Of a DNA stretch of 64,000 nucleotides, positions 51,464 to 60,764 are shown piece by piece. Below the pieces are notes generated by a model. The model saw only the letters and a list, made by a program, of their open reading frames with translations. It did no database searches and was not told the DNA's origin. Every line of letters starts with the position of its first letter. The stretch's first letter is position 1. Source of the DNA: Rhodobiaceae bacterium UBA4490 (lineage in GTDB: Bacteria; Pseudomonadota; Alphaproteobacteria; Parvibaculales; Parvibaculaceae); contig DGNO01000002.1 in assembly GCA_002389665.1 (NCBI GenBank), forward strand, positions 16,417 to 80,416. The letters are read 5' to 3'. The position numbers were made by a program, and so were the translations under genes.

Positions 51464-52243
51464 TTACCGGCCCTTCCATTGGGGTTTGCGCTTTTCGGCA
51501 AAAGCGCGCGGTCCTTCGATCAGGTCTTCGCTTTTGAACAGCGCCGCAACGGCGGGATATTTCCCGTTCACCGCTTTTTCCAGATCCGCCTCATCGAGCC
51601 CTTTATAGACACTCTCCTTGGAGGCTTTGATCGACATGGGCGAGCATTCCATGATCATCCCGGCCCATCGCTTGGCCGCCTCTAAGAGCTGATCCGCCGG
51701 CACGACTTCATTGACGAAACCGAACTGACGCCCTTCTTCCGCGCCGACGACACGGCCCGTCAGGATCATGCCCATGGCCTGTTTCAGGCCGATCTGGCGC
51801 GGCAGCCGGTGGAGCCCCCCGGCAAGCGCTGCAAGCCCAACCTTGGGCTCAGGCAGCGCGAAATTCGCTTTCTCCGAGGCAATGATGAGATCGCAGGCCA
51901 GCGCGATTTCAAAACCGCCGCCCATGGCTACACCGTTTACCGCGGCAATGACCGGCTTGTTGAGGTCATAGCGCGCGGTGAGCCCGGCAAAGCCGGTAGC
52001 CGGAACTTCCAGCTTGTTGCCTTCTGCCTGGTATTTCAGGTCGTTGCCTGCCGAAAAAGCGCGATCCCCCGCCCCGGTGATGATCGCCACCCAAAGGTCG
52101 GGATCGGCGGCAAAATCGTTGAAGACTTTCTCCAGCTCGAAATTGGCCGGCGGGTGCAGCGAGTTCATCCGGTCGGGACGGTTCATCGTCACGATCAGCA
52201 GGTGTCCGTCGCGCTCCACCGAGCAGAATTCATAATCAGCCAT
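51464..52243 (-). CDS. Enoyl-CoA hydratase
   Basis: Crotonase fold, 259 residues. DRAFSAGNDLKYQAEGNK is the first oxyanion region; AAVNGVAMGGGFEIALACDL holds the second oxyanion Gly and the first catalytic Glu (GGGFEIA). The second Glu position is in LPEPKVGLAALAGG. Likely hydrates 2-enoyl-CoA or acts as a related CoA lyase. GGGAGAAACAA precedes the ATG; the frame extends upstream without support. Confidence 0.9.
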   Translation of the reverse strand: MADYEFCSVERDGHLLIVTMNRPDRMNSLHPPANFELEKVFNDFAADPDLWVAIITGAGDRAFSAGNDLKYQAEGNKLEVPATGFAGLTARYDLNKPVIAAVNGVAMGGGFEIALACDLIIASEKANFALPEPKVGLAALAGGLHRLPRQIGLKQAMGMILTGRVVGAEEGRQFGFVNEVVPADQLLEAAKRWAGMIMECSPMSIKASKESVYKGLDEADLEKAVNGKYPAVAALFKSEDLIEGPRAFAEKRKPQWKGR

Positions 52244-52474
52244 TTGTTTCTCCCTGTTCGCCGCCCCCTCACCGGAGGGCGCTTTGTTGCCTTCAATTTG
52301 CCGTGCGCGGCCCGTCAGGACAAGCCGGGGGCAGGCCACACCCCGGAGCGCGCTAAATTCCCGTAATCGGACGCAGCGGCAGCCCCGGGTAAGCCTCCAT
52401 TAAGCATTCTGCCCTTAAATTGTCCTGTGGTGAAAAGCCGCCACAAGTCCGTTTCGAATCAAGGCACACAGTTT

Positions 52475-53218
52475 ATGAGCGCCCAGATCAACCAAGCAGA
52501 ACTCGACATGGCAGAGACGGCCGCGCCCGCTGGCGATGCCCGGCCGGAGACTGCTGGCGAAACCGGTACGCCCGCCGCCGCTGCAGACGCGCAGCCGCAA
52601 CCGGCAAGCGAGGCAAAGACCTTCTGGACACTGAAATATGGCGACCAGATCTATGGGCCTTATGCGCATGAGGCGATGGAAAAATATATCGGCGAAGGCC
52701 GGATCGTCGCGCAAAGCGTCATCGCGCCTGCAGGCAGCGAAGAATGGAAATTCGCCAAGGATGTGAGCGCCTTTGCCGTTCATTTCGGCGGCGCGCCCGC
52801 GCAGCCGGAAGCAGAGACCGGCCTTCAGGCAAGCACGCAGCCCGACCGGCGCGCGAACCGCAGAGCTGCCGATACCGGCGATGACCGCCCCGCTTATGGC
52901 CCCGCTAAAGGTCAGATCGACCGGCGCAAACGGCCCGAGTCGAATAACTTCGTCATCATCGCGGAAATCAAATCGCACCATGGCCCTGAACTCGAACGGG
53001 CGCTGATGTCCGCCGGCCCCGCCATGAAGATTGCGAGCAATGCCTGGGTGCTGAGTGCCAAAACCTCTGCACCAGGTCTGCTCAATCAGCTCAGCCAGCA
53101 TATCGGCCGCTCCGACCAGCTCTTCATTTCCGATGCCACCTCGGACCGGATCGCCTGGTTCAATTTCGGGCCGGAGATGGACGCGAAAGTCCGCCGCGTC
53201 TGGCGCAAGCCGACCTGA
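52475..53218 (+). CDS. GYF_2-domain protein with disordered N terminus
   Basis: A 247-residue protein. An Ala/Glu/Pro-rich disordered start of about 45 residues is followed by a GYF_2-like segment (WTLKYGDQIYGPYAHEAMEK, then VIAPAGSEEWKFA), another charged Arg/Asp-rich linker, and a C-terminal alpha/beta domain (FVIIAEIKSHHGPELERALM, WVLSAKTSAPGLLNQLSQHI). Function unknown; GYF_2 modules often bind proline-rich peptides. The first ATG with family-like sequence is used; a GTG 16 codons earlier is possible. Confidence 0.7.
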   Translation: MSAQINQAELDMAETAAPAGDARPETAGETGTPAAAADAQPQPASEAKTFWTLKYGDQIYGPYAHEAMEKYIGEGRIVAQSVIAPAGSEEWKFAKDVSAFAVHFGGAPAQPEAETGLQASTQPDRRANRRAADTGDDRPAYGPAKGQIDRRKRPESNNFVIIAEIKSHHGPELERALMSAGPAMKIASNAWVLSAKTSAPGLLNQLSQHIGRSDQLFISDATSDRIAWFNFGPEMDAKVRRVWRKPT

Positions 53219-53241
53219 TCTCTTTTATTTTTGCAGCAACC

Positions 53242-54429
53242 TCAAGGGCGCGCCAATGGCAGCCTGAGCCCGCCCGCCGTTAGCGGCAGCGGTGCAGGTG
53301 CCGGCTCCGCCTCTTCCGCGCCGGGCCGGGCCAGTGGCAGCAACGCTGCGTCTTCTTCCGCCTCACGGGCCGGGTTTTCCTGCGGCAGGACAACGGACTG
53401 CGCAGCAATCGGCTCTCTTCCCTCACTGCGCATTGGAGCCGCATCGCCTGCAAGGCGCTGCATGATGGATTTGGCGGGCCGCCAGCGGGCGATCAGCGGC
53501 GCGCGCATGGCGCCGATATCGATGCAGCGCGGGCCGGCCTCCTCGCCCCTGTCGCAGCGCACCGTCTCCCGCAAGATATCGAGCTGGAAATTGACCTTGC
53601 GCACGAACTCATCGATCAGCCCCGCATCGCGCACCTTGCCCACCAGGACAAGGTAGTCTTCGCAGCCGATCTGCTGGCGCTCCAGAAGCGCTTCCATTTG
53701 GCGCGCGGAGAATGTGTCATGCGGCGGCGTGCCCGCACAAATGCGCCACAAAAGCTCGGCGGCCACATGATCGAAAAGCTGCACCAGATCGCGCTCACTT
53801 CCCGAGAGATCGCCATAGACTTGCGCAAGTTCATCCGGTTCAAGACGGCGGAAGGCTTCCAGAAACCCCACAATATCCCCCGGCAATGGCTGGGAGGTGA
53901 CGGGCGCCGGCACTTTTTCGTCTTCCGGTTTTTCCTCCGGCGCCTCCGGCAGACGCAGCCCCTCTTTCAGGAACGACATCTCGGTAGCTTCGGCAATATC
54001 GGGCTCACCTTCGGGGCCTGCGGGAATGAGCAGAAACTGCAGCCCGAGCGGGCGCTCTTCCATATGAAAATAGAAAGTCTCTGCGCCGCGCTTCAAAAGC
54101 CCCTGTGCGGCGGCGCCGGTTCGATGCCCGTTCAATGCGAAAGCCGATTGGCCGGGCGGGCGCAATTGGCCTGCGATGCGCGCTTCGGCTTCCGTCACCG
54201 TGAGCCGGTAGCCTTCGGCCCCGGCCAGGCCCGTATAGCTACCGCTAAAGGAACGCGCCTCGGCTTCGGCGGAAATCAACGCCAAAAACGGGAGAATGAG
54301 ACAGGTCAGAATCCGCCCCCAGCGCCCCCGCCAGGCGAAATCACGGCCACAAGCTCGCACGTCCCCACTCCCCAACTCGTCACTTTCAGGCCGGCACAAC
54401 AAGGCCGGTCCGCTTCCACCGCCCATCAT
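53242..54429 (-). CDS. Exported protein of unknown function
   Basis: A 395-residue protein with a hydrophobic segment ILTCLILPFLALISAEAEA acting as signal peptide or anchor. A beta-rich part follows (FSGSYTGLAGAEGYRLTVT), then a Pro/Glu linker (PEEKPEDEKVPAPV), a helical region with Cys (WRICAGTPPHD, IGCEDYLVLVGKV, VRCDRGEEAGPRC), and a Pro/Ala-rich tail. I recognise no family. The start is unsure: this ATG has a long polar leader, and a GTG 24 codons later may be better. Confidence 0.55.
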   Translation of the reverse strand: MMGGGSGPALLCRPESDELGSGDVRACGRDFAWRGRWGRILTCLILPFLALISAEAEARSFSGSYTGLAGAEGYRLTVTEAEARIAGQLRPPGQSAFALNGHRTGAAAQGLLKRGAETFYFHMEERPLGLQFLLIPAGPEGEPDIAEATEMSFLKEGLRLPEAPEEKPEDEKVPAPVTSQPLPGDIVGFLEAFRRLEPDELAQVYGDLSGSERDLVQLFDHVAAELLWRICAGTPPHDTFSARQMEALLERQQIGCEDYLVLVGKVRDAGLIDEFVRKVNFQLDILRETVRCDRGEEAGPRCIDIGAMRAPLIARWRPAKSIMQRLAGDAAPMRSEGREPIAAQSVVLPQENPAREAEEDAALLPLARPGAEEAEPAPAPLPLTAGGLRLPLARP

Positions 54430-54460
54430 ATGCCGGACGATGGAAAAACCGGTTAACCGG

Positions 54461-54991
54461 TCAGCCGACCGGCTTCAGCCCCGCCGCATAGCGCTTCCAG
54501 TTTTCCACATAATGATCGGCGGAAAGTTTCAGCGCGCCGCCTTCTTCTTCGGACAATTGCCGCACGATCTTGCCGGGCGAGCCCATGACGACGGAATTGT
54601 CCGGAATTTCCTTATTCTCAGTGATCAGCGAGTTCGCGCCGATCAGGCAGTTCTTCCCGATTTTCGCGCCATTCAAAATGATCGAGCCGATGCCGATAAG
54701 CGAATTGTCGCCGATCGTGCAGCCATGCAGCATCACCTTGTGGCCGATCGTGACGTTTTTGCCGAGCGTCAGCGGATAGCCCATATCCGTGTGCAGCACC
54801 GAGGCGTCCTGCACGTTGGAATTCTCGCCGATGGTGATGCGCTCATTGTCCCCGCGCAGCACCGCGCCGAACCAGACGCTGGCCTGATGTTTCAATTCGA
54901 TATTGCCCATCACCTGCGCATCGGGCGCAACCCAATACTGTCCCTCTCCGGGCAGGATGGGGGTGACGTCTCCCAGCTTGTAAATCGCCAT
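54461..54991 (-). CDS. Gamma carbonic anhydrase family protein (YrdA/PaaY-like)
   Basis: A 176-residue left-handed parallel beta-helix trimer protein with hexapeptide repeats. Zinc-ligand His residues are in [29 protein letters not shown] (HxxxxH). Members act as carbonic anhydrases or thioesterases such as PaaY. The genomic context gives no clear pathway. CAAGGAGGC precedes the ATG. Confidence 0.9.
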   Translation of the reverse strand: MAIYKLGDVTPILPGEGQYWVAPDAQVMGNIELKHQASVWFGAVLRGDNERITIGENSNVQDASVLHTDMGYPLTLGKNVTIGHKVMLHGCTIGDNSLIGIGSIILNGAKIGKNCLIGANSLITENKEIPDNSVVMGSPGKIVRQLSEEEGGALKLSADHYVENWKRYAAGLKPVG

Positions 54992-55159
54992 GAATGCCTC
55001 CTTGAAAAGCCGCGCGACGCGCGCCGGGCTTTACCGTTCTTAGGTCTCGAGCTGGCGGGACTATGCCATGGAAAAGACAAATCTGTCATGGATTTGCCGT
55101 CTCTCCGCCATAGGATGAGGGAAACGCACACATCAGATTTGAGAGGCAAGACCGAGGTC

Positions 55160-57163
55160 ATGAGCGATACTTCCCGCACCCCCGCCAGCGACAAAAACTT
55201 TCTTGCCTTGGAAAAATATGAACGCAGTGAGGACCGGCCCGTTCCGCGCCCCATGGCGCACGCCTTTCGCGATATTGCCGCCGCGCGCTTCAGCCGCCGG
55301 TCTTTCCTGCAAGGCACGTCGAGCGCGGTGCTGGCGCTCGGTGTCTCAGGCGCGCTTACCGCCTGCAGCGGGGAAGAAGAAACGGGCATTCCCGGTTTCG
55401 ATTTCGACGAGATTGCCCACGGCGTCGATGAAACCCATCACGTCACGCCGGGCCATGACGCGGATATTCTTTTGCGCTGGGGCGACCCGCTCTTTACCGA
55501 TTCTCCGCCTTTCGATCCGGAAAATCAGAGCGCGGCCACGCAGCTCAAACAGTTCGGCTACAATAACGATTTTCTGGGCCTCACCCCGCTGCCCTTCGGC
55601 GATGAAGAAAGCCCGCATGCGCTGCTTTGCGTCAATCACGAATTCACGAACGATCCGCTGATGCACCGCGCGCTCAGCGAAGCCACCGACCCGCGCCTTG
55701 CCTATACGCCGGACATGGCACGCATTTCCATGGCAGCCCATGGCGGCACCATTGTCGAAGTGAAAAAGACGGACGGCAAATGGGTGTCCGTTACGGACAG
55801 CCCTTTCAACCGCCGCATCAGCGCGCTTGAAACGGAAATGGTGCTGGACGGCCCTGCCGCAGGCCATGCGCGCCTGCAGACCTCCGCCGACCCGAGCGGG
55901 CGCAAAGTCACCGGCACATTCAACAATTGCGCCGGCGGCATGACGCCCTGGGGCACCTATCTGATGGCCGAGGAAAACTTTCACGGCTATTTCGCGGGCA
56001 ATCTGGACGGCCATCCCGAAAAACGCAATTACGAACGCGTCGGCATACCGGGCGGCTTTTATCCCTGGTTCATTGCCGATGAGCGTTTCGACATCAACAA
56101 GGAGCCGAACGAGGCGAACCGCTTCGGCTGGGTCGTCGAAGTCGATCCTTACGATCCTGCTTCCACGCCGGTTAAACACACCGCCCTTGGCCGCTTCAAA
56201 CATGAAGGCTGCGAAACCGTTCTCGCGGAAGATGGCCGCGTCGTCATCTATTCCGGCGACGATCAGCGCTTCGAATATCTTTATAAATTCGTCAGCGCGG
56301 CCAAAGTCGACCCCGGCAACCGATTGGCGAATATGAACGTGCTGAGTGACGGCACGCTTTACGCCGCCCGCTTTTCAGAAGACGGCAGCGGCGAATGGCT
56401 GCCGCTTGTTTTCGGTGAGAACGGCCTTGATGCTGCAAACGGGTTTGAAAGCCAGGCAGATGTCTTGATCGAAACGCGCCGCGCCGCCGACATTCTGGGC
56501 GCAACACCGCTCGACCGGCCCGAAGACGTGCAGCCCAATCCAAAGACGGGCCGCGTCTATGCCGCGCTCACCAACAATTCCAAACGCGGAGAAGACGCGA
56601 CCGACGCCGTTAATCCGCGCGCCAATAATATCTGGGGCCAGATCGTCGAAATCACGCCGGAGAGCGGCGATCACAGCGCGCGCAAATTCAAGTGGGACTT
56701 GCTGGTAAAAGCCGGCAATCCCGCGGACCCTGCGACAGGTGCCGCTTTCAACGAAAAGACCAGCGCCAATGGCTGGTTCGCCTGCCCCGACAATTTGGAA
56801 GTCGATCCGCAAGGCCGCCTCTGGGTTGCGACCGATCAGGGCAAAGGCTGGCCGAAAGCCTCCGGCAGCGCCGACGGGCTTTGGGCGCTCGGCACGGAGG
56901 GCGAGACGCGCGGGCTCGGGCGCATGTTCTTCCGCGTCCCCGTGGGCGCTGAAATGTGCGGGCCGCGCTTTACCGCAGACGGCGAAGCGCTTTTCCTTGC
57001 CGTGCAGCATCCGGGCGCCGACGGCGCGGAGGATTACGCTGCCCATGGCCGCCCCTCGACTTATACGGACCCGGCAACGCGCTGGCCGGATTTCGACCCG
57101 GCCATACCGCCCCGCCCCTCTGTTGTCGTCATTACCCGCAAAGGCGGCGGCAAGGTGGGCTAG
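55160..57163 (+). CDS. phoX: PhoX family phosphatase (DUF839), Tat-exported
   Basis: A 667-residue protein of the PhoX/DUF839 family: Ca-Fe dependent alkaline phosphatase, secreted to the periplasm by Tat. A twin-arginine signal SRRSFLQGTSSAVLALG starts about residue 46, followed by ALTACSG, so it may also be a lipoprotein. Family segments: LCVNHEFTNDPLMH, NNCAGGMTPWGTYLMAEEN, YSGDDQRFEYLYKF and RPEDVQPNPKTGRVYAALTN. The start has GAGG before it; the longer open frame upstream is not supported. No pho-box was seen. Confidence 0.88.
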   Translation: MSDTSRTPASDKNFLALEKYERSEDRPVPRPMAHAFRDIAAARFSRRSFLQGTSSAVLALGVSGALTACSGEEETGIPGFDFDEIAHGVDETHHVTPGHDADILLRWGDPLFTDSPPFDPENQSAATQLKQFGYNNDFLGLTPLPFGDEESPHALLCVNHEFTNDPLMHRALSEATDPRLAYTPDMARISMAAHGGTIVEVKKTDGKWVSVTDSPFNRRISALETEMVLDGPAAGHARLQTSADPSGRKVTGTFNNCAGGMTPWGTYLMAEENFHGYFAGNLDGHPEKRNYERVGIPGGFYPWFIADERFDINKEPNEANRFGWVVEVDPYDPASTPVKHTALGRFKHEGCETVLAEDGRVVIYSGDDQRFEYLYKFVSAAKVDPGNRLANMNVLSDGTLYAARFSEDGSGEWLPLVFGENGLDAANGFESQADVLIETRRAADILGATPLDRPEDVQPNPKTGRVYAALTNNSKRGEDATDAVNPRANNIWGQIVEITPESGDHSARKFKWDLLVKAGNPADPATGAAFNEKTSANGWFACPDNLEVDPQGRLWVATDQGKGWPKASGSADGLWALGTEGETRGLGRMFFRVPVGAEMCGPRFTADGEALFLAVQHPGADGAEDYAAHGRPSTYTDPATRWPDFDPAIPPRPSVVVITRKGGGKVG

Positions 57164-57275
57164 CCCCGCGCATTAACCATGCCGGTTGCATCAGACGGAA
57201 CGCTCAAGCACTCTATATGCCTGCTTGCGCGTGCCCGTCGGCATTTGCGCCTGGCCAAAGGGAAACGGGGGTTCC

Positions 57276-58355
57276 ATGCGGCTCTTCAATACGGTTGTTC
57301 TGCTTTTCATCGGCTTGCCCGCGGCATTCTTCTTTGCTTATCAGCAAGGCTGGCTCGATCCTTATGTCGAAGAAGACTGGATCCCGGCAGGCCCGCTTAT
57401 TCAGGCCGAGTTGCGCGCCACGGTGAGCCCGCAAGAGCTTGAAGCTCGCATTGCCAAAGCGCTTGAAGAAGACGATTACGCGGATGCGCAGCTTTATGCG
57501 GAAATAGCAGATTACGCTTCCATTCCCCTTTCGGATGAAACGCGCGCGGCACTCGACGACGCCAATTCGCTGACAAACAATATCCGCCGCACCGGCGGCT
57601 CTTTCTTCGAAGGCTTCGTCTATGGGCGCGGCAGCGATACGGCAAGCTTCATGGGCGCGCTCACCTCAGACCTCACCGTCATCGGGGATGTACGCGACAT
57701 CGCCGGGGAAGGTGAAAAGATGGTGCGCGGCGAGGATTACTCGACGCTCGTGCTCGGCCTTTCCGTGGCGGGTGTGGCCGCAACGGCGGCAACCGTCGGC
57801 TCCGGCGGCGCGGCTTTGCCGACGCAGGCCGGCCTTTCGCTTCTCAAAGTTGCCAAGAAAGCCGGCACGCTCACGGCAAGCTTTGCCAGCGAGCTGCGCC
57901 GGCTCCTTTCCGAAGCCGTCAATTTCAAGAAGCTGAAGGAAACGCTGCAAACGACGAGCCTTGGCGACCTTTCCGCCACGCGCCGCGCGGTCGGCGATTA
58001 TGCGGACAATGTTTCCTTCGCCAAGCTGACGCCCGTTCTCAGCGATGTCGGCGCGCTGCAGCGCGCGGCAGGACCTGCCGAAACCATCCGCCTGATGCGC
58101 TATGTGGAAAACAGCGGCGACCTTGCCCGCATCACCCGCATGAGCAAAACGCTCGGGCCGAAGACACGCGGCATTATCGAGCTGACCGGCAAGACGAGCC
58201 TGCGTGCCTTCAAGACATTGGCGAACTTCGTGCTCTGGCTGCTTTCCTGGGCCTGGGCCATCGTCGCGGGCATCGCCACCTGGCTCGGCGGCATGGGAAT
58301 GCGGCGCGGCGTGCGCCGCCTGAGGCGCCGGCGCGTTTACACTCGCGAAGCCTGA
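57276..58355 (+). CDS. Membrane protein of unknown function
   Basis: A 359-residue protein. It has an N-terminal transmembrane segment (TVVLLFIGLPAAFFFAYQQG), an acidic helical region, a central Gly/Ala stretch (LVLGLSVAGVAATAATVGSG) that may insert in membranes, charged helices, and a C-terminal membrane segment (LANFVLWLLSWAWAIVAGIA) before an Arg-rich tail. The central stretch recalls pre-toxin linkers in polymorphic toxins, but no toxin domain follows. No family recognised. ACGGGGGTTCC precedes the ATG. Terminated by a strong hairpin. Confidence 0.6.
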   Translation: MRLFNTVVLLFIGLPAAFFFAYQQGWLDPYVEEDWIPAGPLIQAELRATVSPQELEARIAKALEEDDYADAQLYAEIADYASIPLSDETRAALDDANSLTNNIRRTGGSFFEGFVYGRGSDTASFMGALTSDLTVIGDVRDIAGEGEKMVRGEDYSTLVLGLSVAGVAATAATVGSGGAALPTQAGLSLLKVAKKAGTLTASFASELRRLLSEAVNFKKLKETLQTTSLGDLSATRRAVGDYADNVSFAKLTPVLSDVGALQRAAGPAETIRLMRYVENSGDLARITRMSKTLGPKTRGIIELTGKTSLRAFKTLANFVLWLLSWAWAIVAGIATWLGGMGMRRGVRRLRRRRVYTREA

Positions 58356-58375
58356 CGGCAAATCCACTTAAAACG

Positions 58376-58410
58376 AAAAGCCCGCAGCACGAAAATGCTG
58401 CGGGCTTTTG
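58376..58410 (+). terminator. Intrinsic terminator
   Basis: AAAAGCCCGCAGCA / TGCTGCGGGCTTTT perfect 14-bp stem with a 6-base loop, T tract in the arm. Confidence 0.93.
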
Positions 58411-58507
58411 TCAGTTCGGGACCACCTCTTTTCAGAGGGCTCCACCGGCGGATACCGGGAGCTGTCCCCACTACTGGCCACGCTTCAGAAGAAGCGAAAA
58501 CCTTCGA

Positions 58508-58795
58508 TTAGAGATAGGTCAGCGTCTGAACGACAATGACCGTGCCCAGCGCGGCGGAAGCCACGAAGGAAAGATACCCGGTCTTCGCGCTGCCTTCCGG
58601 CTTCGTGAAAAGCGCGGCAATGGCATTGCCAAGCGGCTGGTTCTCGAAAGCCATCAGCTGATAGCCGGTATAGATCGCGAGCACGGCAAAGGCGCCGAAG
58701 AACGCATCACGGGCAGCCAGAAGGCCGAATTCAAAACCGGCCGCAATCAGCACGATCGCGGTAACCGAAACGATATTCCAAAGTGTCGAGCGCAT
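58508..58795 (-). CDS. Small three-helix membrane protein
   Basis: A 95-residue protein with hydrophobic segments SVTAIVLIAAGFEFGLL, AFFGAFAVLAIYTGYQLM and FVASAALGTVIVVQTL. No family recognised. The ATG has GGACGCCCCCC before it; the frame is open 22 residues further. The upstream 200 bp contain dyad elements and a candidate promoter. Confidence 0.55.
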   Translation of the reverse strand: MRSTLWNIVSVTAIVLIAAGFEFGLLAARDAFFGAFAVLAIYTGYQLMAFENQPLGNAIAALFTKPEGSAKTGYLSFVASAALGTVIVVQTLTYL

Positions 58796-58867
58796 GGGGG
58801 GCGTCCTATCTTTGTTTTGCGGTGCAATGTATCGCAATGCAGCATCTTTGCTGCGCCGCACAGGTTA

Positions 58868-58896
58868 TAGATAGGAACTAACTGACAAATAGTCAA
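58868..58896 (-). promoter_or_regulatory. Candidate promoter with dyad for the small membrane protein
   Basis: On the minus strand TTGACT and TATCTA are 17 bases apart. A palindrome-like TGAC-N5-GTCA overlaps the -35 box, so a repressor site is possible. Confidence 0.4.
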
Positions 58897-58951
58897 GTAG
58901 CGAAATTCGGTATGTTTACCAAAGGCTTGCGAATGCCGCCATGCTCCTTAA

Positions 58952-58972
58952 CCTATATAGGAGCTATATAGG
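58952..58972. promoter_or_regulatory. Double palindrome CCTATATAGG-AG-CTATATAGG
   Basis: Two CTATATAG palindromes in tandem, centres 11 bp apart, between two minus-strand genes in an otherwise GC-rich genome. The spacing is about one helical turn, which suggests an operator, but no regulator is known. Confidence 0.45.
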
Positions 58973-59013
58973 GGCGGACGCAGGGGAAAACAGCCCCGCC
59001 CCGGCCTTATTTC

Positions 59014-59322
59014 TTAAGCGAGCACCAGGGAGAGAATGAAGATCCCGACAAGGAAGCTCCAAAACGAGGCGATGAGCGTGCTCAGAAGGAGCCAGAAAGG
59101 CGGGCGGTTTTCAATTACCTGGGCGCGCACTGCATTGCGCAGAATGACCGTTGGCCCGGCAAAGACCAGCGTGCAAACCCCCATAACCAGTCCGGCGGTC
59201 GTTTCCTGCCACATCTGAAAGCTGGCGGGCTTGTTCGTCACCAGACGGTAGAAGCTGCCTGTCAGCCCGGCGGCCACATACCCTGTGATCAGCGTCAAAA
59301 AGAAAACCATCAACTCGTGCAT
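59014..59322 (-). CDS. Small multi-helix membrane protein
   Basis: A 102-residue protein with segments HELMVFFLTLITGYVAAGL, TAGLVMGVCTLVFAGPTVIL and LLLSTLIASFWSFLVGIFIL. A conserved-looking SFYRLVTNKPASFQMWQE lies between. I do not recognise the family with confidence. GGAGCAGGG precedes the ATG. It follows the next small gene on the same strand after 36 bp. Confidence 0.6.
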   Translation of the reverse strand: MHELMVFFLTLITGYVAAGLTGSFYRLVTNKPASFQMWQETTAGLVMGVCTLVFAGPTVILRNAVRAQVIENRPPFWLLLSTLIASFWSFLVGIFILSLVLA

Positions 59323-59358
59323 AATCCCTGCTCCCATGGCCGCCCCGCGGCCAGCGCC

Positions 59359-59700
59359 TTACGGCTTTGCCTCATCTTCAATGCCGTTCTCAAAGAGCGG
59401 ACCGCCTTGGGCCAGATCCCGGTCTTGACCCTGGTCCTTAACCGCAAACTCGTCGGCCAGGGCCGGGCGCAGCGCATTGCCCTCTTCCAGGAGCGCCAGA
59501 TCGGCGCCTGGCGGGGCCGGAACATGGCCGTCAAGCGGCAGTACTTCTGCCTTGGCCATGGCACAGCGCGCAGGTTCGGTGATGCAGGGGCTGACGGGGG
59601 CCGCGCTGGCGCCAGACCAGACCAAAACGGCATCCGTGGGACCGCCGGCATAAGCGACGTAACCCAGCAACATCATCACTTTGAGAACGAACGTAACCAT
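59359..59700 (-). CDS. Small exported protein, unknown
   Basis: A 113-residue frame beginning MVTFVLKVMMLLGYVAYAGG, a signal-peptide-like start. An acidic, Cys-containing mature part (PCITEPARCAMAKAEVLP) follows, with no recognisable motif. GGGGGC precedes the ATG. It could be cotranscribed with the membrane protein downstream. The composition is compatible with coding, but evidence is modest. Confidence 0.45.
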   Translation of the reverse strand: MVTFVLKVMMLLGYVAYAGGPTDAVLVWSGASAAPVSPCITEPARCAMAKAEVLPLDGHVPAPPGADLALLEEGNALRPALADEFAVKDQGQDRDLAQGGPLFENGIEDEAKP

Positions 59701-60022
59701 GCCCCCGCTTGCGCAAGCCCCGTACCAGAGCGCAGCCCAATGGCGGTTTTTGCCGCTAGGGCATGTCTGGCGACGAAAAATTAAGAAAAATCAGGCAGTT
59801 ATAGGAAAAGCCCGGCATAGGGCAGCCGCGGCGCGCCAAGGCGCGAACCGGCGGTTCTGTGCCGTTCTGTGCGCAAAAATGGGCTGGTGGGGCCGATCTG
59901 TCTCAAAAGGAAACGCCCGCCTCCCTTCAAGTCCCCCCAAGGGGCCGCTAAGATGCGCCCGCCTGGGGCAAACCGAAACGTCCAGCCATGGGCCGGACGA
60001 GGACAAGGAAGCGAGTGGTCAA
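59701..60022. other. Intergenic region between divergent genes
   Basis: About 320 bases holding the promoters of the minus-strand small gene and the plus-strand membrane-anchored gene. I find no supported frame, strong hairpin or regulator box beyond A-rich AATTAAGAAAAATCA near 59780. Confidence 0.45.
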
Positions 60023-60751
60023 ATGGATGCAGCCGTAAAGGAACGCCCTGCTTGGCTCATTCCCGCTATTGTGGCCCTGGCCATTCTCGGCCTCTCGGCC
60101 GTCTTTCTCTATTATTACTTCGGCCCCTCGGCGAACGAGATCCTGGGTCTCAGCCCCAAGGCGACGGCGAGTGAGGAAATCGCCGAAGTGACGGTGGGCG
60201 GCAAGACGCTCTATGTGCCCTCGAATTTCACCCGTTACCCCGCCCAGCGCGGCGGCGAGCAGGAAGAGCTCGCCCTTCACGCCCTCCTGCCGGATCTCAC
60301 GCCCTTCAGCCCGGAAGAGCGCGCGCTTTTCGAGGATAACAGCCCGAATTCCCGCGTCGTCCTTTTCAGCCTGAAAGCCGGCGACATGACACTGCCTGAA
60401 GACCAGCGCTTTGCCGCCGTCTATAGCCGCTATTTTTCAGGAGAAGAGCCCGACGAAGTGATGAACGGGCTGGAGCATTACGCCTTTGCCGAAGGCTCGG
60501 GCTACCGCGACCAGGACCTTTTCCTCGCCACGGATGATCAGGGAGAAATGCTGCTCCTGCTCTGCTTCCGCGAAACACCGGTGATTTTCAGCCCGTCCTG
60601 CTCACGCACGAAAGTGCTGCCGAACGGGCTCGTGCTGACATACCGGTATAAGCGCACGCGGCTGAAAAACTGGGCGGCGATCGACAGAAACATCCAAACG
60701 CTGGTGGACAGCTTTTCCGAAAAACCCGGCAAAGCAGCCCCCGCTTCTTAA
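60023..60751 (+). CDS. Membrane-anchored protein of unknown function
   Basis: A 242-residue protein: N-terminal transmembrane anchor (LIPAIVALAILGLSAVFLYYY), then a periplasm-facing globular domain with VTVGGKTLYVPSNFTRYPAQ, MTLPEDQRFAAVYSRYF and LLLLCFRETPVIFSPSCSR (two Cys). I recognise no family. AAGGAAGCGAG precedes the ATG. It converges with the DUF3126 gene. Confidence 0.7.
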   Translation: MDAAVKERPAWLIPAIVALAILGLSAVFLYYYFGPSANEILGLSPKATASEEIAEVTVGGKTLYVPSNFTRYPAQRGGEQEELALHALLPDLTPFSPEERALFEDNSPNSRVVLFSLKAGDMTLPEDQRFAAVYSRYFSGEEPDEVMNGLEHYAFAEGSGYRDQDLFLATDDQGEMLLLLCFRETPVIFSPSCSRTKVLPNGLVLTYRYKRTRLKNWAAIDRNIQTLVDSFSEKPGKAAPAS

Positions 60752-60764
60752 GGCGGGTGCGGAC

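Noticed and set aside
54296..55159. Long N-terminal extension of the PhoX-like frame
   Set aside because: It runs across the gamma carbonic anhydrase gene on the other strand. The Tat signal fixes the start near 55160.
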